Below the pieces are notes generated by a model, which worked only from the letters and a program-made list of their open reading frames with translations, had not been told where the DNA came from and searched no databases. The position numbers were made by a program, and so were the translations under genes. From assembly GCF_030056815.1 (NCBI RefSeq), contig NZ_JASHKR010000031.1, positions 1 to 53,806 of the forward strand: a stretch of DNA of 53,806 nucleotides, written 5' to 3'. Positions 41,493 through 50,119 of this stretch are shown one piece after another. This DNA comes from Rhodococcus sp. IEGM 1379. Its GTDB lineage: Bacteria > Actinomycetota > Actinomycetes > Mycobacteriales > Mycobacteriaceae. Position 1 is the stretch's first letter; the number at the start of each line of letters is the position of its first letter.

Positions 41493-42890
41493 TCAGGACG
41501 TGGCTGCGGACTCACCCTCGAGTTCGACAGTCTTCTTGTCGTCGTTTCGATAGCGGTACAGACCGATTCCCACCAGGATCGCCGCGAGAGCAAGCGAAAC
41601 GATCATCTGGCTGCGTGTGGATTCGAGAGTCATCATGCCGATGCAGAGACCGACGATTGCCACGATCGTGGCGTAGGTCAGGTACGGGAAGAGCCACATC
41701 TTCAATTCCAGTTCCACGCCCTCAGCTTCGAGCTTGCGACGGGTCCGGAGCTGGGAAACGGAGATGACGAGCCAGACGAAGAGTGCGATCGCACCGGACG
41801 AGTTGACCAGGAAGAGGAAGACCTTGTCCGGGGACAGGTAGTTCATGCCGACTGTCAGGAAGCCGACGATGGTCGAGACGAAGACTGCGCGCATGGGGAC
41901 GCCGGTCTTCTCGATGCGCCTGAGCGCCTTGGGGGCGTCGCCGCGGCCGGCGAGCGAGAAGATCATGCGGCTCGCGGTGTACAGGCCGGAGTTGAGGCAG
42001 GACAGTACGGACGTCAGGACGACGACGTCCATGATGTTGCCGGCTCCGGGGATGCCGAACGAGTCCATGACGGCGACGTACGGGCTGAGTGCGACGGAAG
42101 CGCTGTCCCAGGGCAGAAGCGTGACGACAACGGCGATCGAGCCGATGTAGAAGATGAGGATTCGCCAGACGACCGACTTGACTGCTGCGCGCACAGCTTG
42201 CAGCGGATTGGCCGATTCACCGGCGGCGATGGTCGCAATTTCGGCTCCGAAGAAGGAGAACACCACCACAAGGACCGCGGCGAGCATGGCTCCTGTGCCG
42301 TTCGGCAGGAATCCGCCGTGTCCGGTCAGGTTGCTCATTCCGGGTGCTTCGACGCCAGGCATGAGGCCGAGGATCGCGAGGATGCCCATTGCGAGGAACG
42401 CGATGATGGCGACGACCTTGATGGACGCGAACCAGAATTCGAACTCACCGAAGGCCTTGACCGAGATGATGTTGGTCAACGTCAGCACGATCATCAGGAT
42501 CAGCGCCCAGGTCCACTGCGGAACGCCCGGCACCCAGCGGTTCATGATCAGTGCGCCCGCGGTTGCCTCGATTCCGAGGACGATGATCCAGAACCAGGCG
42601 TACAGCCAACCGATGGAGAAGCCGGCCCAGCGGCCGATGGCTTTGTCCGCGTAGGACGAGAACGATCCGGTTTCCGGGGACGCTGACGCCATCTCGCCGA
42701 GCATGCGCATCACGAGGATGACGACCACTCCGGCGAGGGTGTACGAGATCAGGACACCGGGGCCGGTTTCCTTGATCGCGACGCCGGAGCCGACGAAGAG
42801 TCCGGCACCGATGACACCTGCAATGGCGATCATCGACAGATGCCGCTGCTTCAGCGTGTGCTGAAGCGCGGGCTGGTCGGTGCTGGACAT
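41493..42890 (-). CDS. APC-family amino acid permease
   Basis: 465 residues from ATG 42890, set by AGGAG about six bases upstream; the open frame beyond is ignored. Twelve membrane helices are expected. The family signature in helix 1 is IAGVIGAGLFVGSGVAIKET, followed by PGVLISYTLAGVVVILVMRM and GEMASASPETGSFSSYA. This matches the AAT group (GABA, aromatic amino acid, asparagine permeases). The exact substrate cannot be read from the sequence. It is divergent from a PucR regulator, which probably controls it. Confidence 0.92.
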   Translation of the reverse strand: MSSTDQPALQHTLKQRHLSMIAIAGVIGAGLFVGSGVAIKETGPGVLISYTLAGVVVILVMRMLGEMASASPETGSFSSYADKAIGRWAGFSIGWLYAWFWIIVLGIEATAGALIMNRWVPGVPQWTWALILMIVLTLTNIISVKAFGEFEFWFASIKVVAIIAFLAMGILAILGLMPGVEAPGMSNLTGHGGFLPNGTGAMLAAVLVVVFSFFGAEIATIAAGESANPLQAVRAAVKSVVWRILIFYIGSIAVVVTLLPWDSASVALSPYVAVMDSFGIPGAGNIMDVVVLTSVLSCLNSGLYTASRMIFSLAGRGDAPKALRRIEKTGVPMRAVFVSTIVGFLTVGMNYLSPDKVFLFLVNSSGAIALFVWLVISVSQLRTRRKLEAEGVELELKMWLFPYLTYATIVAIVGLCIGMMTLESTRSQMIVSLALAAILVGIGLYRYRNDDKKTVELEGESAATS

Positions 42891-42985
42891 CAGGGCTCCT
42901 TCTGGATCTGGATGGGTACTTCGAGGTGAATCGGTACTTTGCGGTAGCCAGTGTCGAACCTCGAGCCACTTCCAGGAAGGCTCCA

Positions 42986-43018
42986 CTTTGTACAAACGTG
43001 ATTGCAGGCACTACAAAG
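42986..43018. promoter_or_regulatory. CTTTGT/ACAAAG operator candidate between permease and pucR
   Basis: The perfect palindrome TTTGTACAAA (42987-42996) is followed at 43013-43018 by another ACAAAG half-site, giving CTTTGT ... ACAAAG over 33 bases. It lies about 100 bases upstream of the permease and 30-60 bases upstream of the PucR start, so one regulator could serve both genes. Confidence 0.45.
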
Positions 43019-43046
43019 CGGCGAATTTGGGTGGCAGACTGTACGC

Positions 43047-44540
43047 ATGCCGATCACCATCCGTCAGCTGTGCGACACCGAGTTGTTCAGACTACGCGTG
43101 CTGACCGGGCACGATCAATTAAATCGCCCGCTGACCTGGGCACATGCCTCCGAATTGCAAGATCCGACGCCCTTCCTGGACGGCGGTGAATTACTACTTC
43201 TCACGGGGCTGTCGCTCCCCACGACGGCGGCACAAACGACCCGATTCGTTCGAACTCTGGTCGCCGCCGGAATTGCTGGAATTGGATTCGGAACTGGCCT
43301 GCACTACGAAGAAGTACCGCGAACTCTGATCGACGCGACCTCGCATTTCGACATCCCGTTGATCGAAGTCCCACTGCAGACTCCGTTCATCGCCATCACC
43401 AAGGCCGTGTCGCGGGCCCAATCCGACGACGACATGAAGCAACTCCGAAACAACTACCAAAGCCTGCGGCGGCTACTGCAAGCTGCGCTGACGGTCAACG
43501 GGACGCGCGCCGTGGTACGCCGCGTCGCGGAATTGATCGGCGGCTGGGCCGGGTTGCTCGACAGCGCCGGCCACATGGTCGAGGTATCGCACGGCCCGGC
43601 GATCAGCGGAGTGGAACGCACCGCGTCCGAACGCCAGGCTCGGCCCATGGAGGTCAGTTTTCTCACGAGCGACAACGAGGACGTGATTTCGCATCCACTG
43701 TTGACGTCGACCGGCAAGTTGATGGGATATCTCGTCGCGGGATGTCCAGGCGCGGTCGGGTCCTTGAACCAGGGCATCGTCATCGCCGCATCGTCACTGC
43801 TGACACTGATGACCACCCGGGCACGTGACGCCCAGTTGACGATGAACCAACTGCGTTCAGTCGCGATGCATCAACTCTTCGAAGGGCAGAACACCCTGGC
43901 CCGCGACATTTCCGGGGAACTGTGGGGAGGTTTTCCGGTCGAGCCGTTCCAGGTCTTCCATGTTGCCGGGAGCAGCGGACTGCTGGAAAGCGTGTCCGTC
44001 TCACTGCTCGACGGCCTCAGCCGCGATCTCGCTTTCGGGATTACCGACGATGCGCTGACCGTGGTCGTGTCGGCGACGGACAGTGGACGAATCCTCGCGC
44101 GCATCGAAGAGGTCGACGTAACCGTCGGCGTTTCGGACGTTTTGTGGTGGGAGGATCTGTCACGGGCCAGAAGGCAAGCGGCGCAGGCGGCGGCCGAAGC
44201 AAGTTCACGTAACCTGCGCTCGATGCGGTTCGCGGAACTTTCGGAGAGCGGCTTGTCAGCGTTCCTCGACCAAGATCGGTCGACGGCCTTCGCGGCAGCC
44301 CACTTACGTCCCCTTCTCGAAGCGAAGGGCGGTAGCGAGTTGTATCGGACCTTGGCAATGTGGCTGGCCCACAACGGAGCCAATGACACTACGGCGACGG
44401 CCTTGAACGTCCATCGACATACATTGCGCAGCAGACTTTCTCGTATCGAGGTTCTTCTCGGGCTCGACCTCGGCTCGCCCACCGAGCGGGCCGAACTGTG
44501 GCTCGAGTATCGCCTTCTCGGTGATGCCCCCACCACCTGA
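43047..44540 (+). CDS. PucR-family transcriptional regulator
   Basis: 497 residues from ATG 43047. The N-terminal PucR domain covers about residues 5-125 (ITIRQLCDTELFRLRVLTG, FLDGGELLLLTGLSLP). A GGDEF-like middle region follows, then a C-terminal helix-turn-helix (LAHNGANDTTATALNVHRHT then LRSRLSRIEVLLGLDLG). PucR/CdaR-type regulators usually activate uptake or catabolism of purines, GABA, sugars or amino acids. The divergent amino-acid permease is the obvious target. A terminator hairpin follows at 44558. Confidence 0.92.
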   Translation: MPITIRQLCDTELFRLRVLTGHDQLNRPLTWAHASELQDPTPFLDGGELLLLTGLSLPTTAAQTTRFVRTLVAAGIAGIGFGTGLHYEEVPRTLIDATSHFDIPLIEVPLQTPFIAITKAVSRAQSDDDMKQLRNNYQSLRRLLQAALTVNGTRAVVRRVAELIGGWAGLLDSAGHMVEVSHGPAISGVERTASERQARPMEVSFLTSDNEDVISHPLLTSTGKLMGYLVAGCPGAVGSLNQGIVIAASSLLTLMTTRARDAQLTMNQLRSVAMHQLFEGQNTLARDISGELWGGFPVEPFQVFHVAGSSGLLESVSVSLLDGLSRDLAFGITDDALTVVVSATDSGRILARIEEVDVTVGVSDVLWWEDLSRARRQAAQAAAEASSRNLRSMRFAELSESGLSAFLDQDRSTAFAAAHLRPLLEAKGGSELYRTLAMWLAHNGANDTTATALNVHRHTLRSRLSRIEVLLGLDLGSPTERAELWLEYRLLGDAPTT

Positions 44541-44557
44541 GCCGGCTGCTGAACGAC

Positions 44558-44594
44558 CTGAAGGGTCCCACCGGATTGCGGTGGAACCCTTCAG
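44558..44594. terminator. Hairpin terminator between pucR and spoIID-domain gene
   Basis: CTGAAGGGT-C-CCACCG (44558-44573) pairs with CGGTGG-A-ACCCTTCAG (44579-44594), one mismatch, five-base loop. It lies between two convergent genes and could serve both strands. No long T-run is present. Confidence 0.75.
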
Positions 44595-44631
44595 AGCCGT
44601 TTCGTGCGAGGTGCTACCGACCGACCTTCCC

Positions 44632-46185
44632 CTAGCTTTCGCCCGTCGGTATCCACTCGCGAAGCACGTTGGCATCTACTACCTGCGCACCCAAAACCTT
44701 TGTCCAGATGATGGTCCCATTCTCGTAAACGCGGAAGGTACCGGCCTCGGACGGTAACTGCATCTCCGGTCCGGCCGGAGCGCCGAGGGAACCGGAGGCC
44801 CCCCCGAACTCGCGATACTTAGCATCGATCTGCGTCTCGCCAACCGTACCGGACGCTTGTGAAATTGGCGAATTAGCTTCCGGCACTACAGATTCCGGAG
44901 CCTTAGGCGTTACCATATCGACGTCGTTACCGATAGTGAACCAGTCGGATTTCAGCCCTAGTTTCACCCTTGCCTGTGCTCCCGTCACACCGACAGTGGC
45001 GTTTGTGCCCACCACTTCGATTGCGCTCACGCGACCTCCGCCGGTCCCCAACCCATTCCGGGAGACGACCCTCAGAGACTTCAATTCACCGACTCCGAAT
45101 GCTTCCGCAATCTCTCCCGCAGTCAACGTCTGCGTCCAATCGTGATTGGGAGAGATGGTGTCACCTTCGTCGGCAACTGCGGGGAACTCGCCGCCGGAAC
45201 TGTAACCGCCTGTGGATGAAGAGAATTCGGTAGCCACAATCTGGCCGTCACGCGAAAGTACAGCTCCGCTGGTGGTGCGCACAGCCTCCGTGGTTCGAGG
45301 ATCCTCCTTGCCCGCACCGCCGTACACCTGACAGTCCTGCGTGTCGCAGGTATCTGCGTAGGAGCTTCGATGTTCGACGGCAGCGTACGAACGTGCTGCT
45401 ACAGCCTGCGCCCGCAATGCCTCCGCTCCGCCACTGTCAGCCCAATCGGCCTTGGCCTCGACCGGAACGACACCGAGAAGGTAATCCTCCATGTCGAGTA
45501 GATTCACGGTCCGCGCGGATCCGTCGTCGAGCACAACTCCGAGCGCACCCCGATACGGAGAGTTGTTGTCGCACAACGTCAAGAACTGATCGGCAGGCCG
45601 ATCCGGAGACAAGTCGATCGGATCCACCCACGGATGATCCGTGACCGCTTCCCAGACAACTCCGCCGCCACACCCACTGGTGACAACCACATTTGCGCCG
45701 CCGCCCGGCAAAGCCGTCAGGTGCGCAGCTTCCCCCGGAGCAGTGCGCTGCCCGTTCACGACCATCCCGGCAGCGGAATAGACGTCGAGCGTCGCGTTGT
45801 CCTGAGCGGTGAGTCGCACACTCATCTGAGCGGCCGGCATGGTGTCGAGGACAGTGCCGCCGTAATAGTGGCTGAGAATTCGCTCGCCGGACCATCCTTG
45901 GTTTTTGGCGTAACCGTAGGCCCCCCACTGCCCCATCCCGCGGCCGTGCCCGTTGCCATGACCGGACAGGGTGAATTGAGTGTCGGCGGAGACTGCGGGC
46001 ACGATCGACGGTTCGTCGACTTGGAACGCCCCGATTCCGCCGACGGCGATTCCCAGAGCGAGGGCGGGAACCAGTCCCAGCACCGAGATACGCATGACCG
46101 AGCGGCGTCGACCGGGTCCTCCCACCAAAAAGTAGCGCCCACCAGGCGTCTTACCTGCAGTTCCGCTTCTTTCGCTCTTCGCCAT
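44632..46185 (-). CDS. SpoIID/LytB-domain protein with C-terminal LGFP-like repeat
   Basis: 517 residues from ATG 46185, with AGGAGAG six bases upstream. Residues about 30-55 form a membrane anchor (MRISVLGLVPALALGIAVGG). The SpoIID domain has GHGNGHGRGMGQWGAYGYAK, then MEDYLLGVVPVEAKADW with the conserved Glu243, then EALRAQAVAARSYA and DTCDTQDCQVYGG. In Bacillus, SpoIID is a lytic transglycosylase that cuts glycan strands stripped of peptides. The C-terminal 70 residues resemble an LGFP repeat (KYREFGGASGSLGAPAGPE, ENGTIIWTK). It is divergent from an LGFP-bearing peptidoglycan amidase. The host is not a spore former, so the role should be in growth or division. Confidence 0.88.
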   Translation of the reverse strand: MAKSERSGTAGKTPGGRYFLVGGPGRRRSVMRISVLGLVPALALGIAVGGIGAFQVDEPSIVPAVSADTQFTLSGHGNGHGRGMGQWGAYGYAKNQGWSGERILSHYYGGTVLDTMPAAQMSVRLTAQDNATLDVYSAAGMVVNGQRTAPGEAAHLTALPGGGANVVVTSGCGGGVVWEAVTDHPWVDPIDLSPDRPADQFLTLCDNNSPYRGALGVVLDDGSARTVNLLDMEDYLLGVVPVEAKADWADSGGAEALRAQAVAARSYAAVEHRSSYADTCDTQDCQVYGGAGKEDPRTTEAVRTTSGAVLSRDGQIVATEFSSSTGGYSSGGEFPAVADEGDTISPNHDWTQTLTAGEIAEAFGVGELKSLRVVSRNGLGTGGGRVSAIEVVGTNATVGVTGAQARVKLGLKSDWFTIGNDVDMVTPKAPESVVPEANSPISQASGTVGETQIDAKYREFGGASGSLGAPAGPEMQLPSEAGTFRVYENGTIIWTKVLGAQVVDANVLREWIPTGES

Positions 46186-46300
46186 CGACGCTCTCCTGAT
46201 CACCGCCGGACTCACGGGGTTGCGAAGTCGGGTCTCCGCACGTGGTCCAGTCCACAACAATTGAGTAAAGTCTCACCCTAAGGTTGAGCGTTATGGACTT

Positions 46301-46349
46301 GTGTGACTAGTGTTGCAAGAGTGCCCGGACTTAGCAACACCAGTCACAC
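46301..46349. repeat. Long inverted repeat in the amidase upstream region
   Basis: GTGTGACTAGTGTTGC (46301-46316) and GCAACACCAGTCACAC (46334-46349) are inverse copies with one mismatch over 16 bases, separated by 17 bases. It could be a pair of binding sites or an RNA hairpin if transcription starts upstream. Confidence 0.65.
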
Positions 46350-46360
46350 GAGTCACATCA
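46343..46360 (+). promoter_or_regulatory. MtrA-like GTCACA direct repeat, 9-bp period
   Basis: GTCACACGA (46343-46351) is followed directly by GTCACATCA (46352-46360). Mycobacterial MtrA is reported to bind direct repeats of GTCACA with three more bases, in promoters of cell-wall and division genes. A third word in opposite orientation, TGTGAC, lies at 46302. The match is by eye. Confidence 0.5.
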
Positions 46361-46515
46361 GCATCACGAGTTGCAGACATATGCGTCCGAAAGACGGCGT
46401 TGATCCGCGAAACACGGCCTCCGACCTGCTCGGATCCGGTTCGGGTCAATTCCACTCGAGGCCGTAACCGGCCCTGAAATTCGCTCGTAAGTAACTACAA
46501 CCGAGGAGTAACCCC

Positions 46516-48438
46516 TTGCCACACCGTCGTCCTAAGACCTCATTCGTACTTGGGGCCGTAGCCGTACTGGCTGTCGCAAGTCCGTTTGCGGTATACGGCC
46601 TCACCGACTCCACGCCCGATGTCCGTTCGGCAAACGAATCGTCATCCGTGGTGGCCCCCACCCAAATCTCGGAGATACTCCTCGCGTCGGTTCCGGACAT
46701 CATCATTCCGATCAAGGAGCTGACCGGCCTCGATCTGCCCGACATCAACCTGGGCGATCTCAAGAGCCTGATCCCCAAGGATCTCCAGCTTCCCCCCGGA
46801 ATCACGATTCCGACGGAACTGCTCCCGGCTCCCGCAGTCCCCGGCGCCGTCACCGAAACCCCTGTTCAGAGCGAAGAAGTACCCGGAGCCGTTGTCAAGC
46901 AACTGACTCGCGACACTCCTTTCAGCATGGTTGCGTTGACCTCCGACACGGTCGACTCGGCGAAGTCCAAGGTCCGCGCCCTGTCCGAAGACGGCATCTG
47001 GGGTCCGTGGTTCACACCCGACGCCATTGATTCCGCAAGCTCTGACCAGGCCACGAACAGCGGCAGCGCTACTGAACCCGTCTATGTCGGGCTTACCAAG
47101 GCCATCCAGATTCTGACGCCGCCGAGCGCACCGGCACCGGTCGCAGAACTGGCACCCGCAGCCGCACCTGTTGCGGAAGCTCCAGTTGCGGAAGCTCCTG
47201 TTGCTGAGGGCGAACTCGGTTACACCCCGGCATCGGTATCCAAGCCGCTCCACCAGGTCGAGACCGCCGCCGACGCTGTCACCGCTGTGCTGATCGATCC
47301 GAGCGCTCGTGGGGCTGACGCCAATCTGCAGACAGTTGCCGCACCGATCGCCACTGGCGGACCCGCAGTGATCACCCGCGCGCAGTGGGGCGCAGATGAG
47401 TCCAAGCGTTGCCAGAATCCGACATACGACGACGGTCTCGGCGGCGCAACCGTGCACCATACCGCCGGTAACAACAACTACTCCAAGGCCGAATCAGCCG
47501 GGATCGTCCGCGGCATCTACGCCTACCACGCACAGACGCTGGGCTGGTGCGACGTCGGATACAACGTCCTCGTCGACAAGTACGGTCAAATTTTCGAAGG
47601 CCGCGCAGGCGGACTCGACAGGCCGGTTCAGGGCGCTCACGCCGGCGGCTTCAACGAGAACACCACCGGCATCGCGATGATGGGCGACTACTCCAACGTG
47701 CAGCCTTCGCAGGCAATGCTGAACTCGGTTGGCCAGTTCCTCGGATGGAAGCTCAAGAAGGCCGGCCTCAATCCGCTGGGCACCACCGTCATGTACTCCG
47801 AAGGCACCGAGTACACCAAGTATTCGCAGGGAACGGCCGTGACGCTCCCGATCATCTTCGCGCACCGCGACGTCGGATACACCGAGTGCCCGGGCAATGC
47901 GGCGTACTCCCACATGGGTGAAATTCGTCAGATCGCAGCAGCAGCCGCAAACGGGGCCGGCCCCAGCAACCCCAGCCCGAACGTGCCGAACCCCAATCCG
48001 AACCCTAATCCGAACCCCAAGCCTCAGACTCCCGCCGATACCGTCGCCGGTGGCACCGGTTCCGTCAGTGACCTGGTCAACCAGGTCATCAAGATGACCG
48101 ACAGTTCGCCGCTGGTTCAGAAGTGGATCGCCGAGGGTGGCGACCTAGGTCGTCTCGGTGAGGCGATCACGGGCGAACTGCAGGCGAAGTTCGGCAATCT
48201 GGGAGCGTTGTTCCAGAACGGCGCTATCTACACCTCCCCCAACGGGGGCGTGTACACCGTCCTCGGTGAGATCTTCAAGGCTTGGCAGAGCTTCGGATCC
48301 GACTCCGGTGTTCTCGGACTCCCCATATCGGACGAGTACTTGATTCCGGACGGATTCCGTAGCGACTTCGAGAACGGTTCCCTGATCTTCAACCAGATCA
48401 CGGGCATCGTCACCCAGATCATGAAGGCTGTCGGCTAA
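46516..48438 (+). CDS. Secreted N-acetylmuramoyl-L-alanine amidase with LGFP repeat (Rv3811-like)
   Basis: 640 residues from TTG 46516, with GAGGAG seven bases upstream. An N-terminal hydrophobic export segment is followed by a long Ala/Pro-rich region with repeated PVAEA units (residues about 205-235). The PGRP/amidase_2 domain (about 290-470) has zinc ligands His314 or His315 (GATVHHTAGNN), His450 and Cys458 (AHRDVGYTECPG). A linker of alternating Asn-Pro then leads to a C-terminal domain with LGFP-type repeats (GVLGLPISDEYLIPDG). It cuts the amide bond between MurNAc and L-Ala. It is the positional match of M. tuberculosis Rv3811. Confidence 0.92.
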   Translation: MPHRRPKTSFVLGAVAVLAVASPFAVYGLTDSTPDVRSANESSSVVAPTQISEILLASVPDIIIPIKELTGLDLPDINLGDLKSLIPKDLQLPPGITIPTELLPAPAVPGAVTETPVQSEEVPGAVVKQLTRDTPFSMVALTSDTVDSAKSKVRALSEDGIWGPWFTPDAIDSASSDQATNSGSATEPVYVGLTKAIQILTPPSAPAPVAELAPAAAPVAEAPVAEAPVAEGELGYTPASVSKPLHQVETAADAVTAVLIDPSARGADANLQTVAAPIATGGPAVITRAQWGADESKRCQNPTYDDGLGGATVHHTAGNNNYSKAESAGIVRGIYAYHAQTLGWCDVGYNVLVDKYGQIFEGRAGGLDRPVQGAHAGGFNENTTGIAMMGDYSNVQPSQAMLNSVGQFLGWKLKKAGLNPLGTTVMYSEGTEYTKYSQGTAVTLPIIFAHRDVGYTECPGNAAYSHMGEIRQIAAAAANGAGPSNPSPNVPNPNPNPNPNPKPQTPADTVAGGTGSVSDLVNQVIKMTDSSPLVQKWIAEGGDLGRLGEAITGELQAKFGNLGALFQNGAIYTSPNGGVYTVLGEIFKAWQSFGSDSGVLGLPISDEYLIPDGFRSDFENGSLIFNQITGIVTQIMKAVG

Positions 48439-48459
48439 CAGTTTCGAAGCTAGATTCAC

Positions 48460-48508
48460 CCTCGGGCGCTGGTGTGTATTACAACCACCAGCGCCCGAGG
48501 ACTTTTGC
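48460..48508. terminator. Hairpin terminator after the amidase gene
   Basis: Perfect 15-bp arms (48460-48474 and 48486-48500; CCTCGGGCGCTGGTG and its complement) with an 11-base loop, then ACTTTTGC. It lies 22 bases after the amidase stop. Its right arm lies inside the last codons of the convergent HAD gene. Confidence 0.85.
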
Positions 48509-49318
48509 TACCCCGTCGCGTGAATTGGTGTCGGTGACTTCGTCGGCTGCGGCCTTGGCATCGGCGTGCGCGTTGCCCATCGCGACGCCGAGATCTGCCA
48601 GTGCAAGCATCGGAATGTCGTTGGGCATGTCACCGAACGCAACCAGCCCGGAGAGATCGAACCCGAACTGCTCGGCCGCGCTCACCAGGCCCGACGCCTT
48701 CGTGACACCCGGTGCCGAGAGCTCGATCAGACCGTTTTCTGTGGAAAACGTCATGTCGGCAAGAATCCCGACGTGCGGGGCCAAGGCGTCGTACATTGCG
48801 GTGCTGGTCATGCCTGGCCGACGGATCAGCAATTTGACGGCGGGCGCGGCCAGGACATCATCCTCGGACATCTCGGTGTTGTCGGGGTTGAGCCAGGCAT
48901 GTTCGTAGTCGGGTGAGCTGACGAACTGCGGTGTTGCGGCGTCGTGTGCACTGGCGCCCACTCGTTCAGCTGCCAGGCCGGCACCGGGAAGCGCGTGGAG
49001 CGCCAACTCCGAGAGTTCGACCAGAGCCTCGACCGAGAGTGTTGCGGCGCTGAGCACGCGGTCCGTGTAACTGTCGTAGACGACGGCGCCGTTGGCGCAG
49101 ACGGACAACGGCGCGTAGCCCAAACTTTCGACTACCGGCGAAATCCAGCGCGGTGGGCGCCCGGTCGCCAGCACGAACGGTGTTCCCGATTCCACGACGG
49201 CGTGAATGACCTCGCGAGTACGGGCACTGACCAGCTCGTCGTCGTTGATGAGGGTGCCGTCGACATCGGTCGCGACCATGGTTGGACGGTCTGGGCTGAT
49301 CTGACGGTCTGGGCTCAC
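48479..49318 (-). CDS. HAD-superfamily (Cof-type) phosphatase, Rv3813c homologue
   Basis: 279 residues from GTG 49318; the longer frame upstream overlaps the plsC gene and is rejected. The HAD motif I nucleophile is MVATDVDGTLIND, motif II is FVLATGRPP, motif III Lys is in VTKASGLVSAAEQF and motif IV is VAFGDMPNDIPML with two Asp. The C2-type cap lies between motifs II and III. Cof-type enzymes dephosphorylate sugar phosphates or cofactors in the cytosol; the substrate is unknown. It lies downstream of two plsC genes in the same order as in M. tuberculosis. Confidence 0.92.
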   Translation of the reverse strand: MSPDRQISPDRPTMVATDVDGTLINDDELVSARTREVIHAVVESGTPFVLATGRPPRWISPVVESLGYAPLSVCANGAVVYDSYTDRVLSAATLSVEALVELSELALHALPGAGLAAERVGASAHDAATPQFVSSPDYEHAWLNPDNTEMSEDDVLAAPAVKLLIRRPGMTSTAMYDALAPHVGILADMTFSTENGLIELSAPGVTKASGLVSAAEQFGFDLSGLVAFGDMPNDIPMLALADLGVAMGNAHADAKAAADEVTDTNSRDGVAKVLGRWWL

Positions 49319-49377
49319 CCCGCCATTGTGCCTGTCAGGTACGACAGCGGTGCGCTCAGTGCGCTCACTTCGCGCGC

Positions 49378-50112
49378 TCAGTGCGCCCTCTTGGCACGTT
49401 CCTGCGCGTCGATAGCGGCGGCTTCCTCGGGCGCCGGCGCCCCTCCCCCGAGTCGATGCGGCACCCAATACGCACCCGGTTCATGAACGAAGCCTTCCTG
49501 GACGTGGCGCAAAATTGCGTCCATCTCGATGCGCAGGATCTCACTGAGGGCATCGGCCGGTTCGACGGGTTCGATCGCGGAGCCTACTTCGACGGATATC
49601 GGAAACTTGTTGCGGCCCAAATTCTTCGGCCCACCTTTGGTGACGAGCCGCTGGGCGCCCCAGACAATCACCGGGATGATCGAAACGCCCGCTTCGATGG
49701 CCATGCGGGCGGCACCGGACTTGAATTCCTTGATCTCGAAGCTTCGGCTGATCGTCGCCTCCGGGTACACACCCACCAACTCGCCACGACGTAGGGCGTC
49801 GACGCCGACCCGGAAGGCCTCGGCACCCGCGGACCGATCCACTTCGATGACACCGCAACCGCGCATAAGGAAACCGAGAATCTTGTTGTCGGCCAGCTCC
49901 GTTTTTGCCATCAACCGAAGCTTGCGCTTAGTTTCACCCACCGCGAGTGCTGCCTGGACAAAATCGAGATAGCTCGTGTGATTGATCGCCACTACCGCAC
50001 CACCCGTATGCGGAATGTTCTCGAGTCCCGTGCGGGTGACCGCCAAACCCTGAAGGCGGCAGAGGACACGCGCAATGCCCTCAACTGCGCTGTAGACGGG
50101 TTCGACGGCCAT
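49378..50112 (-). CDS. 1-acyl-glycerol-3-phosphate acyltransferase (PlsC family), second copy
   Basis: 244 residues starting ATG 50112, seven bases after the first copy. The acyltransferase motif is AINHTSYLDFVQ (H-x4-D) and the substrate motif is GVYPEATISRS; VIVWGAQRL is a further conserved strand. It should acylate lysophosphatidate, or a related glycolipid acceptor, at the membrane. The stretch GELVGVYPEATISRSFEIKE onwards is identical in both copies and nearly identical in DNA. The C-terminus is Ala/Glu-rich. Confidence 0.9.
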   Translation of the reverse strand: MAVEPVYSAVEGIARVLCRLQGLAVTRTGLENIPHTGGAVVAINHTSYLDFVQAALAVGETKRKLRLMAKTELADNKILGFLMRGCGVIEVDRSAGAEAFRVGVDALRRGELVGVYPEATISRSFEIKEFKSGAARMAIEAGVSIIPVIVWGAQRLVTKGGPKNLGRNKFPISVEVGSAIEPVEPADALSEILRIEMDAILRHVQEGFVHEPGAYWVPHRLGGGAPAPEEAAAIDAQERAKRAH

Positions 50113-50119
50113 CAGATCG

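Larger units (their letters stand above)
46186..46515. other. Divergent intergenic region, spoIID-domain / amidase
   Basis: 330 bases without a convincing gene. It holds a long inverted repeat (46301-46349), a 9-bp-period GTCACA repeat (46343-46360) and the GAGGAG ribosome site (46503-46508) seven bases before the TTG start of the amidase. I looked for a c-di-AMP riboswitch pattern and did not find one. Confidence 0.6.

Noticed and set aside
46186-46515. Possible c-di-AMP (ydaO-type) riboswitch before the amidase
   Set aside because: Such switches precede actinobacterial hydrolase genes, but the conserved core elements I would expect are not visible; only the long inverted repeat was found.
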